DNA from: Hymenoscyphus infarciens
Taxonomy: Eukaryota > Ascomycota > Leotiomycetes > Helotiales > Helotiaceae
Assembly: GCA_001414345.1 (NCBI GenBank)
Contig: LLCB01000557.1
Location: 1 to 22,880 of the forward strand
Direction: 5' to 3'
DNA length: 22,880 nucleotides
Shown piece by piece: positions 1-12,100 of this stretch. Both the position numbers and the translations under genes were made by a program. A model generated the notes under the pieces. That model was given only the letters and a program-made list of their open reading frames with translations, was not told the origin of the DNA and did no database searches. Each line of letters begins with the position of its first letter. The stretch's first letter is position 1.

Positions 1-1200
1 AATCCTTAGCTTAGTTCTATTACTTCTAATAGTTTATAGAATTATAGCTTTATTAAAAGTAATAATATAAACTTTGATAAAATTAGTTTTAAAAGATATT
101 ACTTTCGTTATTTATAATAAAATAATTAATACTTAGTAGAACTATAATATTAAAGCTCTAATTAAGTTATATTATTATTATTTATATAAAAGATTTACTA
201 ATAGAACTATATAATATTTAAGTCTTAAAAGCTATAGCCTAGCTTATATAAAGTAAAATACTTAGTTTAATTAGAATTATAATCCTAAAACGTTAATAAA
301 GTTATAGTACTACTACTAGCTTAAGATTTCTTATTATTTACCTTTTAATATATAAAAGCTATAATATATTTTAAATACTAATTAGATAATTTTATATAAT
401 ATAATAGCTTAGCTTAAAAAAACCTAGCTATACCCTAGCTAAACGTCGAAGGCTAAGTAGCTTACTTAGCCTATAATACTATAGCTTTTAATTTTATTCT
501 ATAGATCTAAATAGTAGAAGTGCTTTCGTCTTATAAATAAGTAGGTTTAGCTAGCTTAGTAGGTTAATATTAGATATGTAAGAAGCCTCTAAATCTACTA
601 TTAAGACATATAACTAATCTACTATTTATAGTAGAATTAAGAGCCCTTAGTTAGCTTATATTATAAGCGCTAGAGGAGCAGAGGCAGCCTTAAAAAGCCT
701 TTAAATTTATAGTCTATTAGACTATTATACCTCTATTATACTAAAAACCTTATAAGCCTACTAATTACTTATAAGAGTAGTAAAGAGTAATAGAGCGAAT
801 AGGTGTGATTTAAGGTTTTACCTCTTATAGTATCTAGTTTAGCTTTTTAGTAAGAATAGAAAGAAAGTAACTTAATAGCTAGTTTCTAGCTTAATTATTA
901 TAAGAAAAAAGTAGTTTAGTAGCTAGTCTCTAGATAAATAAGTAGTTAGGTTTACTTATTACTACCTTTTAGCTATTTAAGATACCTAGCTATTTTACTA
1001 GTTATCTTAGTTTATTATTTTAGAAATAGTATATATATAATATATATAGAAGCTATAAAAACATTAACTAGTATCTTTTAGAAAGTATTATAAAGAGTCT
1101 ATTATATAAGATAGTAACTTAGTCTTACTTAGTAGTAGCGTTATTATCTCTCTAGCTACTCTATTAGAGTTTAAAACTAGATATATAATATATATAAATT
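1..1200. other. no identifiable gene
   Basis: AT-rich, RIP-like DNA. I tried readings on both strands; stops are at or above the density expected for this composition and no family motif was seen. A slightly less mutated patch (cgctagaggagcagaggcag, 667-686) keeps some CA and GC but reads as nothing recognisable. Confidence 0.5.
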
Positions 1201-1680
1201 ATATATACACTAAAAGTTATATCTGCAAATTCTATATCCGTATCTAGAAGGGAGTTAAGCTGCTTTAATAGGCACGTAACTAAGTACTGCTTAAGTAACC
1301 TAGAAGAGCTAAGCCTTTATCTTAGATAGTACTACGCGGCCTTTAGCTACGCTTTCTTAGACTAGCTCTTAACCTCTTAATACCTTATTATAACTTATTA
1401 TACTTATAAGAGCTTAATTAAGTCTAAATAAGTCTAGTTTAGAGATATACTATTCTCTATCTTATAACTCTTTTATAATTTTTTATATACTTTCCTTAGC
1501 ACACCTACTATAGATAACCTAACTCTACTAACAAATCCTACCTCTTAATATCTTACGAAACTCGCTTCTATACTATATTAGACCTACCTTTATAGTCTAT
1601 TATCTCTTCTAATTACTTTATCCTAAGAAGAGTTAGTATTTCTCTACCTTTATTTATATACTTCTATATCTATACTAACG
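1201..1680 (+). pseudogene. weak ghost coding frame, unknown product
   Basis: The plus-strand frame starting at 1201 stays unusually open for about 160 codons, with roughly 13 TAA/TAG, and its first 60 codons keep Cys, His and Ala codons that RIP would normally remove (CFNRHVTKYC at 1261-1290). This suggests a younger or less mutated remnant of a coding exon. I do not recognise the family. The later part is rich in Leu, Thr and Ser, which could also be the antisense of a charged protein, so even the strand is uncertain. No start codon or splice sites can be defended. Confidence 0.25.
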
Positions 1681-3240
1681 ACTCTAGCTTAGCTAAAAAC
1701 ATAGGCTTCTTAATAGCCTTACTATATAGTAATATAAGGGCTTCTTATTTAGAGCTTTAACGATTTAAACCTACTCGCTTATATTTATTCTACTTCTTAT
1801 ATATATAACGCTATATACTAGAATCCCTTATATATTAGAAAGCCTTTAAGCTTCTTATAAGGCTTTCTATAAGCTTTACTAGACGTTCTAATCTAGAAGA
1901 GTACTAGCTAGAGAGCGTAAACTTTTATTTAGTATTCTAATTAATTATAAATATATATTATAGTAGCTACGAGGTACCTAGCTTAGTAATAACATAGTAT
2001 ATAATATAAAGTAGATTAGGAATACTTAGAACGATATTATAGCTAGATATAAGAGGTATAGATTAGAAGGTATTATTTATATTATTATTTATATTAATAT
2101 AATATAGGTAGCAGGCTTAATTAAAGTAATCTAAATATAAACCTAATTCTTCTCCTAATACTATATACCTTAACCTAGCTAATCTATAATAAGAAGGACT
2201 GATTTCTATTAAACATAGCTATAGTAGATAGTAATCTACTTAATTAAAGTCTCTACTAAGTATTCTATAAGCTAAATATAAAACGCTAGTAGTAGGAAAC
2301 TAGGCTATAAGTAGGCGGGCTAACGTAGATAATAATAGAGAGGAAGATTATATAACCTTAGAAAGAGCTCGATTTATAGCTATTATATATAGAAGAGTAG
2401 ATCTAGTAATTAAAGGCTATTCTAAAATTTATTTAGCTTATACTAACTATATATACTATTAGAATAGTTATAGTATACTATAAAGAGGAGGTTATTTAAG
2501 CTAAGTAAGAGATAGTTATAAGCTTCTTAGATTTTAGATAGAATTTTTAACTTTTAGTAAAGCTAAAGATTATATTAAATAAGTCCTAGTTTTATAATTC
2601 TACTATAATTATAAGCAATAAAGCGTTTATATAGACGAAGTTAAAGTATAAGTTAAGTCTATAAGCAACGTTTTACTATAAGAAGATAGAGATTTACTTT
2701 ATAAATAGCTAAAATAACTACTATTTTATTTATATCTATATATCTCTTTTAAATTTTTTAAAACTAATAAGCTTATAGTAAATCATCTCTTAGTATTTTA
2801 GTAATTCCTATCTTTTCTATAAGAAATATCTAAGTTACTCTAGAAAGTATAAATATAAAACAAGAGTTTATTAGAGCTAGGTAGTTAGCTAGATTATACT
2901 TAAAAATGCCTTAGTTTACTAGTATAGTAGGTACTCTAGAGAAGGTAAGATATTATATAAGACCTCTTATAGTAGTTAAGAGTAGTAAAGCTAGCTTATA
3001 GATAAGGTAGTATAATTCTAATAAGTAGGTTCTTACTATATTATTATTTAAAACCGCTTAATTTCCTTTACTAAAAATACTATAAATTCTTAGACTAGTT
3101 TTTCCTATCCTCTTTATATTATAATAGCTACTCTTAAGTTTAAAATTTATTTTATTTATACTTTCTCTATTTAAACTATTATTCTATAATAGCAATTCTC
3201 TCTAGCTTACTATAGTATCTTATATATACTAAAAGTCGAA
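1681..3240. other. no identifiable gene
   Basis: RIP-like AT-rich sequence. A plus-strand frame around 2560-3100 gives a semi-coherent translation (for example LSYSRKYKYKTRVY), but its stop density is close to background. I see no motif, repeat boundary or RNA gene. Confidence 0.4.
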
Positions 3241-3247
3241 AACCACT

Positions 3248-3355
3248 AAATTATAAATTATAAATTATAAATTATAAATCGTAAAGCTTAAATTAATAAG
3301 TATATAGCTCTTTAAAGCTAAATTATAAATCATAAATCGTAAATTATAAATTAAT
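3248..3355. repeat. degenerate 7-bp tandem repeat
   Basis: From 3248 the unit AAATTAT is repeated in tandem and ends in an AAATCGT unit. A second cluster at about 3324-3355 mixes AAATTAT, AAATCAT and AAATCGT. The variants differ only at the CR/TA pair, so the ancestral unit was probably AAATCGT or AAATCAT, converted to AAATTAT by RIP or CpG decay. Confidence 0.7.
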
Positions 3356-4003
3356 AAATATAGATTTAGAAGCTATTTAGATATAAATCGAAATACTTAA
3401 ATTAGTAATCTTAAAGCTTAAAGTAAGAGTATTTATAATACTTAAATTATAAAGCTTAAATCATAAAATTAAAGTATAAGTAAGAGTAGAAAGTAGAAGG
3501 TAATATAGTATATAATTTTATATCTATTAAATATATATATATTATAATTACTTAATACTTACTTTCTATTAATATATACTACCTAGTATTATATTAAATA
3601 TAAGTACTATATAACTTTAAATCTATTATCTAAAACATTATAAATTATTAAAAGTAATATATATACTTAGTATAAGTAATAATATAATATTCTAAATTAA
3701 TTCTTTTACCTTTAATTTAAGTATAAAATAGTATTATTTATATCTATAAAGCTAACTAAAACTTAATAGACGTAGAACTTATAATATTTATATAGTATAA
3801 AAAGTTAGAAGTCTAGTAGAAGTCTAAAGCGTTTCTAGCTCTATATAAGCTACTTTTTACTTCTACTTATTAAGAAATAGGAATTTTCTAGTAAAGTAGA
3901 ATAAGAAGGCTAAAGGGTAATCTTCTACTTTACTATATTCTTCTTTTTAAAGCACTTACTAAGTATTCTAGATAGTAGGTTAAGAGAGGCTTAGAAGTAT
4001 AAG
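3356..4003. other. no identifiable gene
   Basis: AT-rich spacer between the 7-bp array and the 15-bp minisatellite. It holds scattered relics of the 7-mer (aaatcataaa near 3460) and no coding or RNA feature that I can support. Confidence 0.4.
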
Positions 4004-4190
4004 GTTATAAGAGTTTAGAGTATAAGAGTTTAAGGTAAGATTAGAGTATAAGAGTTTAAGGTACGAGAGTTTAGAGTATAAGAGTTTAAGATATAAGAGT
4101 TTAGAGTACAAGAGTTTAAGATACAAGAGTTTAGAGTATAAGAGTTTAGAGTATAAGAGTTTAGAATATAAGAGTTTAGAGTAAGTTTAG
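4004..4190. repeat. 15-bp minisatellite with 30-bp higher order
   Basis: About 12 copies of a 15-bp unit, consensus GTAYRAGAGTTTARR. Units are clear at 4020, 4046, 4061, 4076, 4091, 4106, 4121, 4136, 4151 and 4166; one at 4035 is shortened to 11 bp. Between 4046 and 4135 units ending -AAG and -AGA alternate, giving a 30-bp higher-order period, and the last copies all end -AGA. Three units keep cg or ca at positions 4-5 where the rest have ta, so C-to-T mutation followed or accompanied amplification. Confidence 0.9.
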
Positions 4191-4236
4191 GTATAAGATT
4201 TACTAAAACTCTTAAGATAGTATTACTCTCTCTCTC

Positions 4237-4323
4237 TACTATCCTCCTCTCTAATTATATACAGTTATTTTAGTATAGTAGATATCTATATATATATAAT
4301 ATAATTAGAGAGGAGAGATAGTA
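4237..4323. mobile_element. 83-bp palindromic element with TA flanks
   Basis: Left arm 4238-4260 and right arm 4299-4322 are inverted copies that match except for one single-base indel (core CTCCTCTCTAATTAT and its complement). The loop is 4261-4298. Both outer ends sit at a TA dinucleotide (4237-4238 and 4322-4323). TA target duplication plus terminal inverted repeats is the layout of Tc1/mariner-type MITEs, so this may be a tiny MITE or a TIR-only footprint. TA is so common here that the duplication alone is weak evidence. Confidence 0.5.
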
Positions 4324-4580
4324 AATAAAATATAATTATAAGTTAGCTAGTAAGCTAGTCTAAGATTAAAGCGTCGAGCTAATAAGAAGAGTTAAAGTTA
4401 AAAAATCTACTTAAGTATTAGCTAAACTCTCTAACAGCCTTCCCTAGTTCTCTACTAACGAGGGAGAGTACTCTATAGAATATTTCATTAGTATACGTCT
4501 CTAGACTATATCTATTTTAGTACTCTAGACTATACCTATTTATAAACGTATCTAAGAATAAGAGCGCTAGTAGAGGCTAT

Positions 4581-4725
4581 ATATAGCGAAGTAGCTTCTA
4601 TGTCTAAGAAAAAAGCGTCTAGTAGTCTATATACTAATATTACCTTCTTAATATAATTTTAGTAATATAGCTTATATAAGAAGTAGACGCTTTTTTCTTA
4701 GATATAGAGATAGTATTAACCTTTA
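4581..4725. repeat. inverted repeat, hairpin of about 130 bp
   Basis: The core arms 4596-4620 and 4685-4709 match at 23 of 25 positions and share the block TAAGAAAAAAGCGTCT. Weaker pairing continues inward to about 4648/4662 and outward to about 4581/4725. One core mismatch is TG in the left arm against TA in the right, a RIP-type change. It could be a foldback MITE, or two adjoining termini of degraded elements. No terminator function is implied. Confidence 0.65.
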
Positions 4726-5290
4726 TACTAAGAAAGAACCTACGATTATACCTACTAAAAACACTTTATATCTAGCGTCTTTACTTTCTCTAAATCATAG
4801 TATAATAAATACTTACCTCGTCGTTACTAGCTTAATTTATATATCTTATAAATATTAGGAGCTTTTCTATCTAGTTTTACTTAGCCTATAAGATAAATAC
4901 CTCTAACTCTAACCTCTTTAAATCATACTTATTTAGAACTACTAGCTTATATTAAGATATTACTTTTATAGGTATTATAACTTCTAATCTCTTAGTTTAC
5001 TTCTCTTAAAGCTTATATATAGCTTAACTTTTAAAGATCGTCTCTACGTTTTTAGCTATTTCTTAAATATATTTATTAATAGGTTATTAACTATATTATA
5101 AGTATATATCTAGATTTCTCTTATATCTAATTATAAATTTTAAACACTTATAATAAAAGATAAAAGCCTACTCCTCTAGCTTTTTAATAAAGCTAGACTA
5201 CTACCTTTAATTAGTTATACTAAAGACTCTATTTATAACTATAAGTATATAGTAGATAAAGTCTTAGTAAAGAGAGATACTTTTAAGTTT
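4726..5290. other. no identifiable gene
   Basis: AT-rich stretch between the hairpin and the next ghost gene. The last 100 bases may hold the 5' end of that ghost, but no start codon can be chosen. Confidence 0.4.
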
Positions 5291-6660
5291 AAGATTAAAG
5301 AAGGTAAAGAAGAGATTATTTATACCTATACTCTTAATTCTTTTAATAATATTATTAACTAAATTTACTATATTATTAATAGAGACAACCTTATATTCTA
5401 CTTACTATTAGAACTATAATAGAGTTACTAGTATCTATTAGTACCTAGTAAAGAATAGAAAACGCTAATACTAGAGTAAGAAGAGAGTTTAAAGTTATTC
5501 TATTATAATTACTTAAAACTAACTTAATAAATTATAAAAGCTTTAATATAAGAGTATTAAAACTATATCTTTTAAATAAGAATATAAGCTAATATTAAGG
5601 AATTATAAGAAGAACTCGTCGATTATTAGAGTTATTTAAATAAGCTAACTAAGGAGGTTAATTCTTAAGATAATATAATAAGTATATATTAAGCTTAAAA
5701 AGAGGACGTAGAAGTAGAAAAAGCCTAGCTCTTAAATATATACTATAAGCTCTAAATAAAACGCGACTAACTATAACTTAAGCTAAATCGATTTAAAGCT
5801 ATAAAAGAGTAATAATAGTAAACTATAAAAGAGATAAATAATACTAAAAACCTTACTAATCTAAGAAAGTAGTCTAAACACCTATTATTACTTAGAAAAG
5901 AGTATAAAAATAGGTTAAAAGATAAGTACTAATATAAGAAGTAGCTTAGAATATATATAGACAGGTCTTATAAGAAGTTAGAAAGAGGAATTAAGAATAA
6001 GAAGAAGATAAATAGTCTCCTATTTATATTAAAAGAAGAAATAAAAGTCTATAAGGAAATAGATATAGATAGTAATAGAAATAGTAATAAAGTTAGCTAT
6101 ATAGATAGTATTACTAAGATTAGCTTAAATAATAACTTTAATAACCTTAATAATATTCCTTATCTATCTTTATAAGAAGGAAGAATAAGATAACCTAGCT
6201 TAATAAGAAAGAAGAAAGATAGTAGTAAGTCTTAAGTAAAGCTTAGATATATTAATAACTTAGATAAAGTAATAGAGATAGTTAAGGAAGTAAAGGTATA
6301 GGTAAGAATAGATATAAGAGGTAAAATTTACTAGTATTATAAACTACTAGGAAAGAATAGGAAGAGTAGAAAGACTTCTATAAAGTATTTAGAAATCGTA
6401 TATATTCTAGAGTTTTAAAATTTAATATAAAACGTTATAGATAATTTAATTAAAGTATAATTAGTAATAGCTTTATAAGTAAAAGAAGATAGTTAAGAAA
6501 AGAGAAAAAGATTATAAAAGTCTAAATAGAAGGCGCTAACAGAGGTAGAGGAGTAGGAGTAGAGGCTTCTTAGGTTCGTATATAAATAAAGCTTCTTACT
6601 AGTATTTTATATTAAAGATTTTATAATTTAGTATAAGATTTCCTATACTATATTATATAT
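5291..6660 (+). pseudogene. ghost gene, charged coiled-coil protein
   Basis: A single plus-strand frame runs for about 455 codons interrupted only by TAA/TAG, as expected if Gln and Trp codons were converted by RIP. The translation is hydrophilic. A long Lys/Glu/Leu/Gln-rich heptad-like region (about 5590-6060, with LRKEYKNRLKDKY and RSYKKLERGIKNKKK) is followed by an Asn/Ser/Asp-rich linker (6060-6165) with no stop, then basic and mixed segments. The other plus frame checked over 6000-6400 has more stops. Many Asn and Lys are probably former Asp and Glu, so the original was likely acidic. Family unknown. A coiled coil followed by a low-complexity linker is seen in retroelement Gag-like proteins, but no zinc knuckle or protease motif is visible. 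Both ends are uncertain. Confidence 0.45.
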
Positions 6661-7742
6661 TTAAGTCCTAAAAATTCTAACTATTAGTTACTTAATCCCT
6701 TTCTACTAACCTCTTATCTCTATATCTACTTCTATCTCTTTTAACCTTTATACTAGTAAGAGATAGACTTAGTCTATAACTATAGTCTTTTAAATATTTA
6801 CTAGTAGATATTTAAAAAAAAAGTTTAAAGTTAAGTTAAATAATATTTAGTTAGAATTAATAGTAATAACTTAGCTAAGAGCTCGTTTCTAAGTTTTATT
6901 CTAATAGAAAGCGTATTTCAACCGATTTATATCTAATTCAAGAGAAGTAGTAAGAAGGTATTAGAGGTAGTAGTGTCTCTTAAGTAAAAGAGGTCTAAAT
7001 TTAGGCTTTTAAAAAGTAAAGAAGAGTTTAAACAAAGGTTTAAAAGAGAGTTAGATTAAAGAGAGTTTAAAGGTAGAATTTAGTTATTAACTTTAAAGTT
7101 TACTTAAATTATATCTATCTTATCTAACTAATTATTTTATCCTTTATATTTATACTACTATCTCGTCTACTTATTATCTATATATTATCTAAATTTAAGA
7201 AGGTTATCTCTTTAAAGGCTAAGCTCTTATTATTTTAGTATATAGTTATAGATTAGAGAAGGTTTAGAGAGTTATCTTTTAAAAAGAGAGGTAGCCTTAG
7301 AAGGTATTTATTACTTAACACTTTATAATAAAGCTAGTTTAAAGAGACCTAAGGTCTCTTAGAAATTTAATATAATATCGATTTTAAAAGAGAGAAGGAG
7401 AGAGGTAAGATTAGATTTAAAAGCCTTTTAGATAACTTTATATATTAACTTATTTACTAAATCTATATATAGTAGTCTCTATATAAAGAGGGTTATTAGA
7501 AGCCTTAAGAATACTTAGTATATCTTACTTCTTTAATATATAAGATACGATTTTTACTAGCTATTTATATAGATACTAAACCCTAGTATTACTAGCTATT
7601 TAAGAGATCTCTAAAATCTTAGCTATTTAAGAATATTATTATAATAGTTTAATTTAAGCTTAAAGTAAAATAAAAGTAATAAAAGCTTAAAAGAGATATT
7701 ATAAATACTATTACTAGTAAAGAAGAGTTTTTCCTTTTTATA
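6661..7742. other. degraded DNA, possible tail of preceding ghost
   Basis: The frame of the preceding ghost can be followed weakly to about 7080, with purine-rich, Lys/Glu-coding patches at 6940-7090 and 7240-7400. Nothing is identifiable. A string at 6859-6887 recurs at 22709-22737 with RIP-like differences, so part of this stretch is a dispersed repeat. Confidence 0.35.
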
Positions 7743-8060
7743 TAATAGTATAAAATATATACTACTATAAAAGAAGTATATAGGAGTACGTTTAAGATAG
7801 AATAATATATATAAATACTAGGCTCTAATATAGAAGAAAAGGAAAAACTATCTCTCTTTTAACTCTAGAAGTAGGCTACTATATATAAGAGGTTTAGATA
7901 GTATAAAAGGGTTTAAAATCGACTAATATTATATATTAGCTAATATAAAAGCCTAAACCTATATAACCTTCTTAAAACAGATAATATAAGATAATAGTAG
8001 CTTAAATCTTATATATAGTAAGTACTCCTAGCTATCTAAGAATAATAGTATACTATTATA
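7743..8060 (+). repeat. dispersed repeat, copy 1 (possible solo LTR)
   Basis: About 300 bases align in the same orientation with 21968-22275. Landmarks in both copies are tatatactactat, agaagaaaaggaaaaactatc, gtaggctactatatataagagg, aatataaaagcctaaacct and taaaacagataatataagataata. Differences are dominated by C-to-T and G-to-A. A TATA-like block in an otherwise non-coding ~300-bp unit is compatible with a solo LTR, but I see no clear TG...CA ends, target duplication or primer-binding site. RIP would erase TG/CA termini. Confidence 0.8.
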
Positions 8061-8407
8061 ACTTTAGACTTAAAAAAAGTCTACTCTAACTTTATATATA
8101 ACTATAATATTAATATAAAAGTTTATTATATATAAAAATAGAAGAAAGTAAGTATATTACTTTTATCTAACTTTAGAATTATAGAACTATTATACTATTA
8201 TAATATAGCTTATTAGGTTTAAAAGTTACTAATAGATAAATAGGCGATAGTAGCCTAAAAGACTAGTACTAAGCGACTTAGTAAAATTTCGACTTTTACT
8301 ATTATAATTTTATAATATATAGTATTATATAGTTTTATACTAACTATAACTAGATATTTTTATATTTAAAGATAATAATAAAGTTCTTATACTAGATTTA
8401 TATAAAT
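8061..8407. other. no identifiable gene
   Basis: AT-rich spacer between the dispersed repeat and the first terminal-repeat-like sequence. No coding frame or repeat is supported, apart from a weak continuation of the inverted similarity near 8370-8407. Confidence 0.4.
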
Positions 8408-8490
8408 AGAGACTTATAAATATTAAAATTAGTTTATTTATCTAATACCTAGGATTTTTTACTATATAGAGATAGATGTTAATAATTAAG
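8408..8490 (+). repeat. terminal-repeat-like sequence, left copy
   Basis: The core 8459-8474 equals the reverse complement of 18899-18914, with flanking similarity over about 80 bases. A related direct copy lies at 19083-19130. After the core this copy reads gatgttaata where the 19083 copy reads gatattaata, a TG-to-TA difference. Confidence 0.55.
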
Positions 8491-8529
8491 TGTTTTATAA
8501 AGTATTTTAATTCTTTCTATTTATAGTAC

Positions 8530-9110
8530 TATAATATAATTTTTAGAATATATATATTAATTACTTTTTAGAATTAACTATTTATTTAAAAGATAAGTTT
8601 TTATTAGTAGACTCTATAAGAAGATTCTTTATAAATAGACTATTATATATTACTACCTAATATAGAGCATTTATAGCTTTTAGTCTTACTAGAATCTTAT
8701 TTTTTAACTCTTTTAATTTTAAATAAATTATCTTAAAAAATACTTTATAATTAAATAACTTTAATATCTCTAACCTATATATAGCGTTTAGAATAGTATA
8801 GAGTATAATACTAGAGTACTTTAGATCGCTCTTAAATATATTAACTAGTTCTATCTAGATTAATACTCTCTTTATCCTTTTTATAATATATTTCTAATTA
8901 GCTTAATTAGTAATCTTAAGTTTATCTATTACCTTTAAGATAGTAACTTTAGGAACTAGGCTATATTTATATAGGCTTCTATTAAAATCCTTTATTATAG
9001 CTTAGAATTAATAAGTAAACTTATAGTAGATATATCTTTATTTTAGAGCTTATTTCTCTATCTAATTATAAGTTATAACTTTATAAGCTCTAGATTCTCT
9101 ACTATTAAGT
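8530..9110 (-). pseudogene. ghost coding frame, unknown product
   Basis: The minus-strand frame with codon low coordinates = 2 mod 3 gives a coherent translation from about 9110 to 8530, with few stops in its second half: KVITYN at the start, DFNRSLYKYSLVPKVTILK near 8960, and a stop-poor run NIFKSDLKYSSIILYTILNA near 8800. It is a different frame from the large protease-containing ghost just upstream (1 mod 3), so it is either a separate small gene, an exon after an intron, or the same gene after a frameshift. It ends next to the left terminal-repeat-like sequence. No domain recognised. Confidence 0.35.
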
Positions 9111-12100
9111 TCTAGTATTATTTAAGAGTTATACGTTCTATTACTACTACCTTTCTTAGTATACTAAGTATTATTCCCTTTTTTATAAATATAAAAGTAA
9201 TATATTTAGAACTATTTTTCTTATCTTTAGAACTACTAGAACTAGAAACTAGAGGTTATAGTATAAATAGCTCTAACTAATTATTATTATTATTATAGTT
9301 AGGTTTTATAATTATATAATTACTATTATTACTATTACTATTTTTAGTAACTTATTATAGGGTTTCTTTAGTATTTATCTCTTTTAGTTTAAGCTTTTAA
9401 TATTCTATTTCTAAAGAGTTAAGACTTAAAGTAAAGAGCTTTATAAGAACTCTTTCTCTAAATAATAGAAGTAAACTATAGCTTTTAGCCTAAGTAAGAT
9501 ATAGCTACCTAGTAGTTAAGAGACAAATACTTATTAGAATAAAAAGGCTATAATCTAAGCTATTATTCTGCTTTAAATTATATAAAAGGATTAGCTTCTC
9601 TATTCTTTTATTATAGAACTACTAGTAAATCTAGGCTAATAAAGCTATTAGAGGTTTATTATTAATACTATTATAATAGGTCTAACGTAAAGCGTCTTTC
9701 TTATTATTAGTTATTATAATAGCGAAGCTCTAGTAGTAATTCTTTTAATTAAATAAGAGATAAATTATATATATACTAGTATTAATAAGCTTTATAAACT
9801 ATTTATATAGCTAATTATATATTTCTATAATAAAGGTCTATATAATCTTATAATTTAGAGATATAATAGACTTCTAAAAAAGTTCTAAATATATATTAAT
9901 AATCTTATTATTAAGCTATTCTCTAGGCTTTAGACGCTAAAGAGACTTTTCTAGCTTTATCTAGTATCTAAGTTTATAAATTTTAGTAATAATAGTTAAA
10001 CTAGTATAGACTTTTTTAGTCTAGTCTCTCTTAGTCTTATAAATAATAGTTTTAATAACGACTTTACTTAGTCTTTTTAATATTTTAAATTTCTAATAGT
10101 CTAGTAATTTTAAAAGGATATCTAGGCTCTTAAGTAGTATAGTACTTAGTACTAGTAATAGCTTATTAACTACTATCTACTTAAGCTTAGCTTTACTACC
10201 TCTTAAGCTAGTAATTTAGGATTACTCTATAGAGATAAAGACTAATCTACTATTATCTTTAATATTAAGAATTTTTAATTTATTTTTATATTACTAGAAG
10301 ATTTTAAAAAGAGAATTAGTATCTAACTTAGCTAAGACTTAATTTAGTATAGCTTTAAGTAACCTTATAATAAAAAGTAGCTTATATCTCTATTATAGAT
10401 ATTATATCTAGCTATTACTTAAAATAAGAGAGACTTTTAACTACTAAGTTAATATATATATTATTATAGTCTTATAGTCTCTTTTAATAATAAGGTTAAA
10501 GAAATTAAGATTCTAGGTTAAAGCTTTAAGATTAATCTAGATAGCGATTCTACTACTCTAATAAACTACTATATATATATCCTTTACTAACTTCTTTACT
10601 AATTTAACTTTAAGTATAGTACTTATTATAATAACTATATTAAGCTTTTTTTATAGATTAGTATTAGTAACTCTACTAATAGTATCTATATCTAGATAGT
10701 TATTATTAAGATATAGTTAAACTCTAGGTCTTAAAATAGGAACTTTTCTTATTCGCTTATATACCTTATACTTAGTATATAGTAGTAAGAATGATTCTAA
10801 GGCGAATAAAGCTAGGTTAAAGTAAGATAAGTATCAAGGATCTCTCTAGTATCTAATAGTCTTTAAGTTACTATATAGCTAAATTGTTTTTAGTTATAGC
10901 CTCTTTAATAGTAAAGAGATTTAAGTTCTTAATAGTATTAATTATATATTAAGTCTATTAATATTTTAAGTATATAGCTAATATAGGTAACCTTCTTAGA
11001 TAATAGCTTTAAGAACATAGTAAAATTAAGTTAGGCTTATACCTTATATATAGTAATATATATTAAAAAATATTTTATTTAAGAGTTTTATATTATCTTT
11101 ATTATTATATATACTTATATTAAATATTAACGTACTTACTAGTAGTATAGTATTAAAGATAAAGATTTTATAGCTTAGTAGATATAATAATATAAAGGAA
11201 ACTACTTACTTCTAGCTTCTACTAAGATTCCTACTTCTATTATAATAACAATTTTCTTCTTCTTATATAATATATTAATTAATAGATATAGCTATAAATA
11301 CGCTATATAGTCTAGTAAAGAGACTAGTTTAATTTACTTTATTATATTTATAATTAATTTTTATAAATAAGTTTTTAAACATTTCTATAAATAAGTTCTA
11401 TATAACGCTTTTTATTACTAGTTAAGTATACTATTTCTAAAAACCTCTTATTCTAATACTTAGAGGTTAGGTTTTAGCTACTTCTAAAATAATTAACTTC
11501 TCTTAAGTAAGATCTTCTTTTATAAATTAAAATATTTATTAAGAAATAAGTTCTTATAAAGTAGTATATATATTAAACTTACTAGAATAAGAGAGAATAA
11601 GTTTAAGACTCTTAAATATAAGTTATAGATTATATATACTATTTAAAATATATAGTCTTATTTACTCTTATAAGCTCTTCTTAATAAGATTATCTAAATA
11701 ATTCTATTTAAATAAAGCTAGTTTAAGAGCTAATAATCTAGCTCTTTTAAAGTAATATTCTTATTAAAAGAAGTTTATAAAATAGACTTAAGCTTATTTT
11801 AAATCTTAAATAATATAGATATTTAAATTTATTAATATAAGAGAAAACCTTTAATATATAATAGTCTTACCTATAATAAGTATTCTAGGTTTACTTATAT
11901 ATATAAGTAAGGCTCTAAGCTTATAAATGATTTCTTTACTTAGCTATTCTAGAATAACCTCTCTTTATTCTCTTTCTATTTCTACTACTCTCTTCTTCTT
12001 TATTTTTTATATAGCTTTAGTCTTCTTCGTCTTCCTCTTATTAATCTCTTTAATCTTAGCTTTTAATATAACCTCTAAAAAGAGCAGTTTTAGTAAAATC

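Noticed and set aside
4004..4190. CRISPR array
   Set aside because: The repeats are 15 bp and directly abutting, with no unique spacers and no cas genes.
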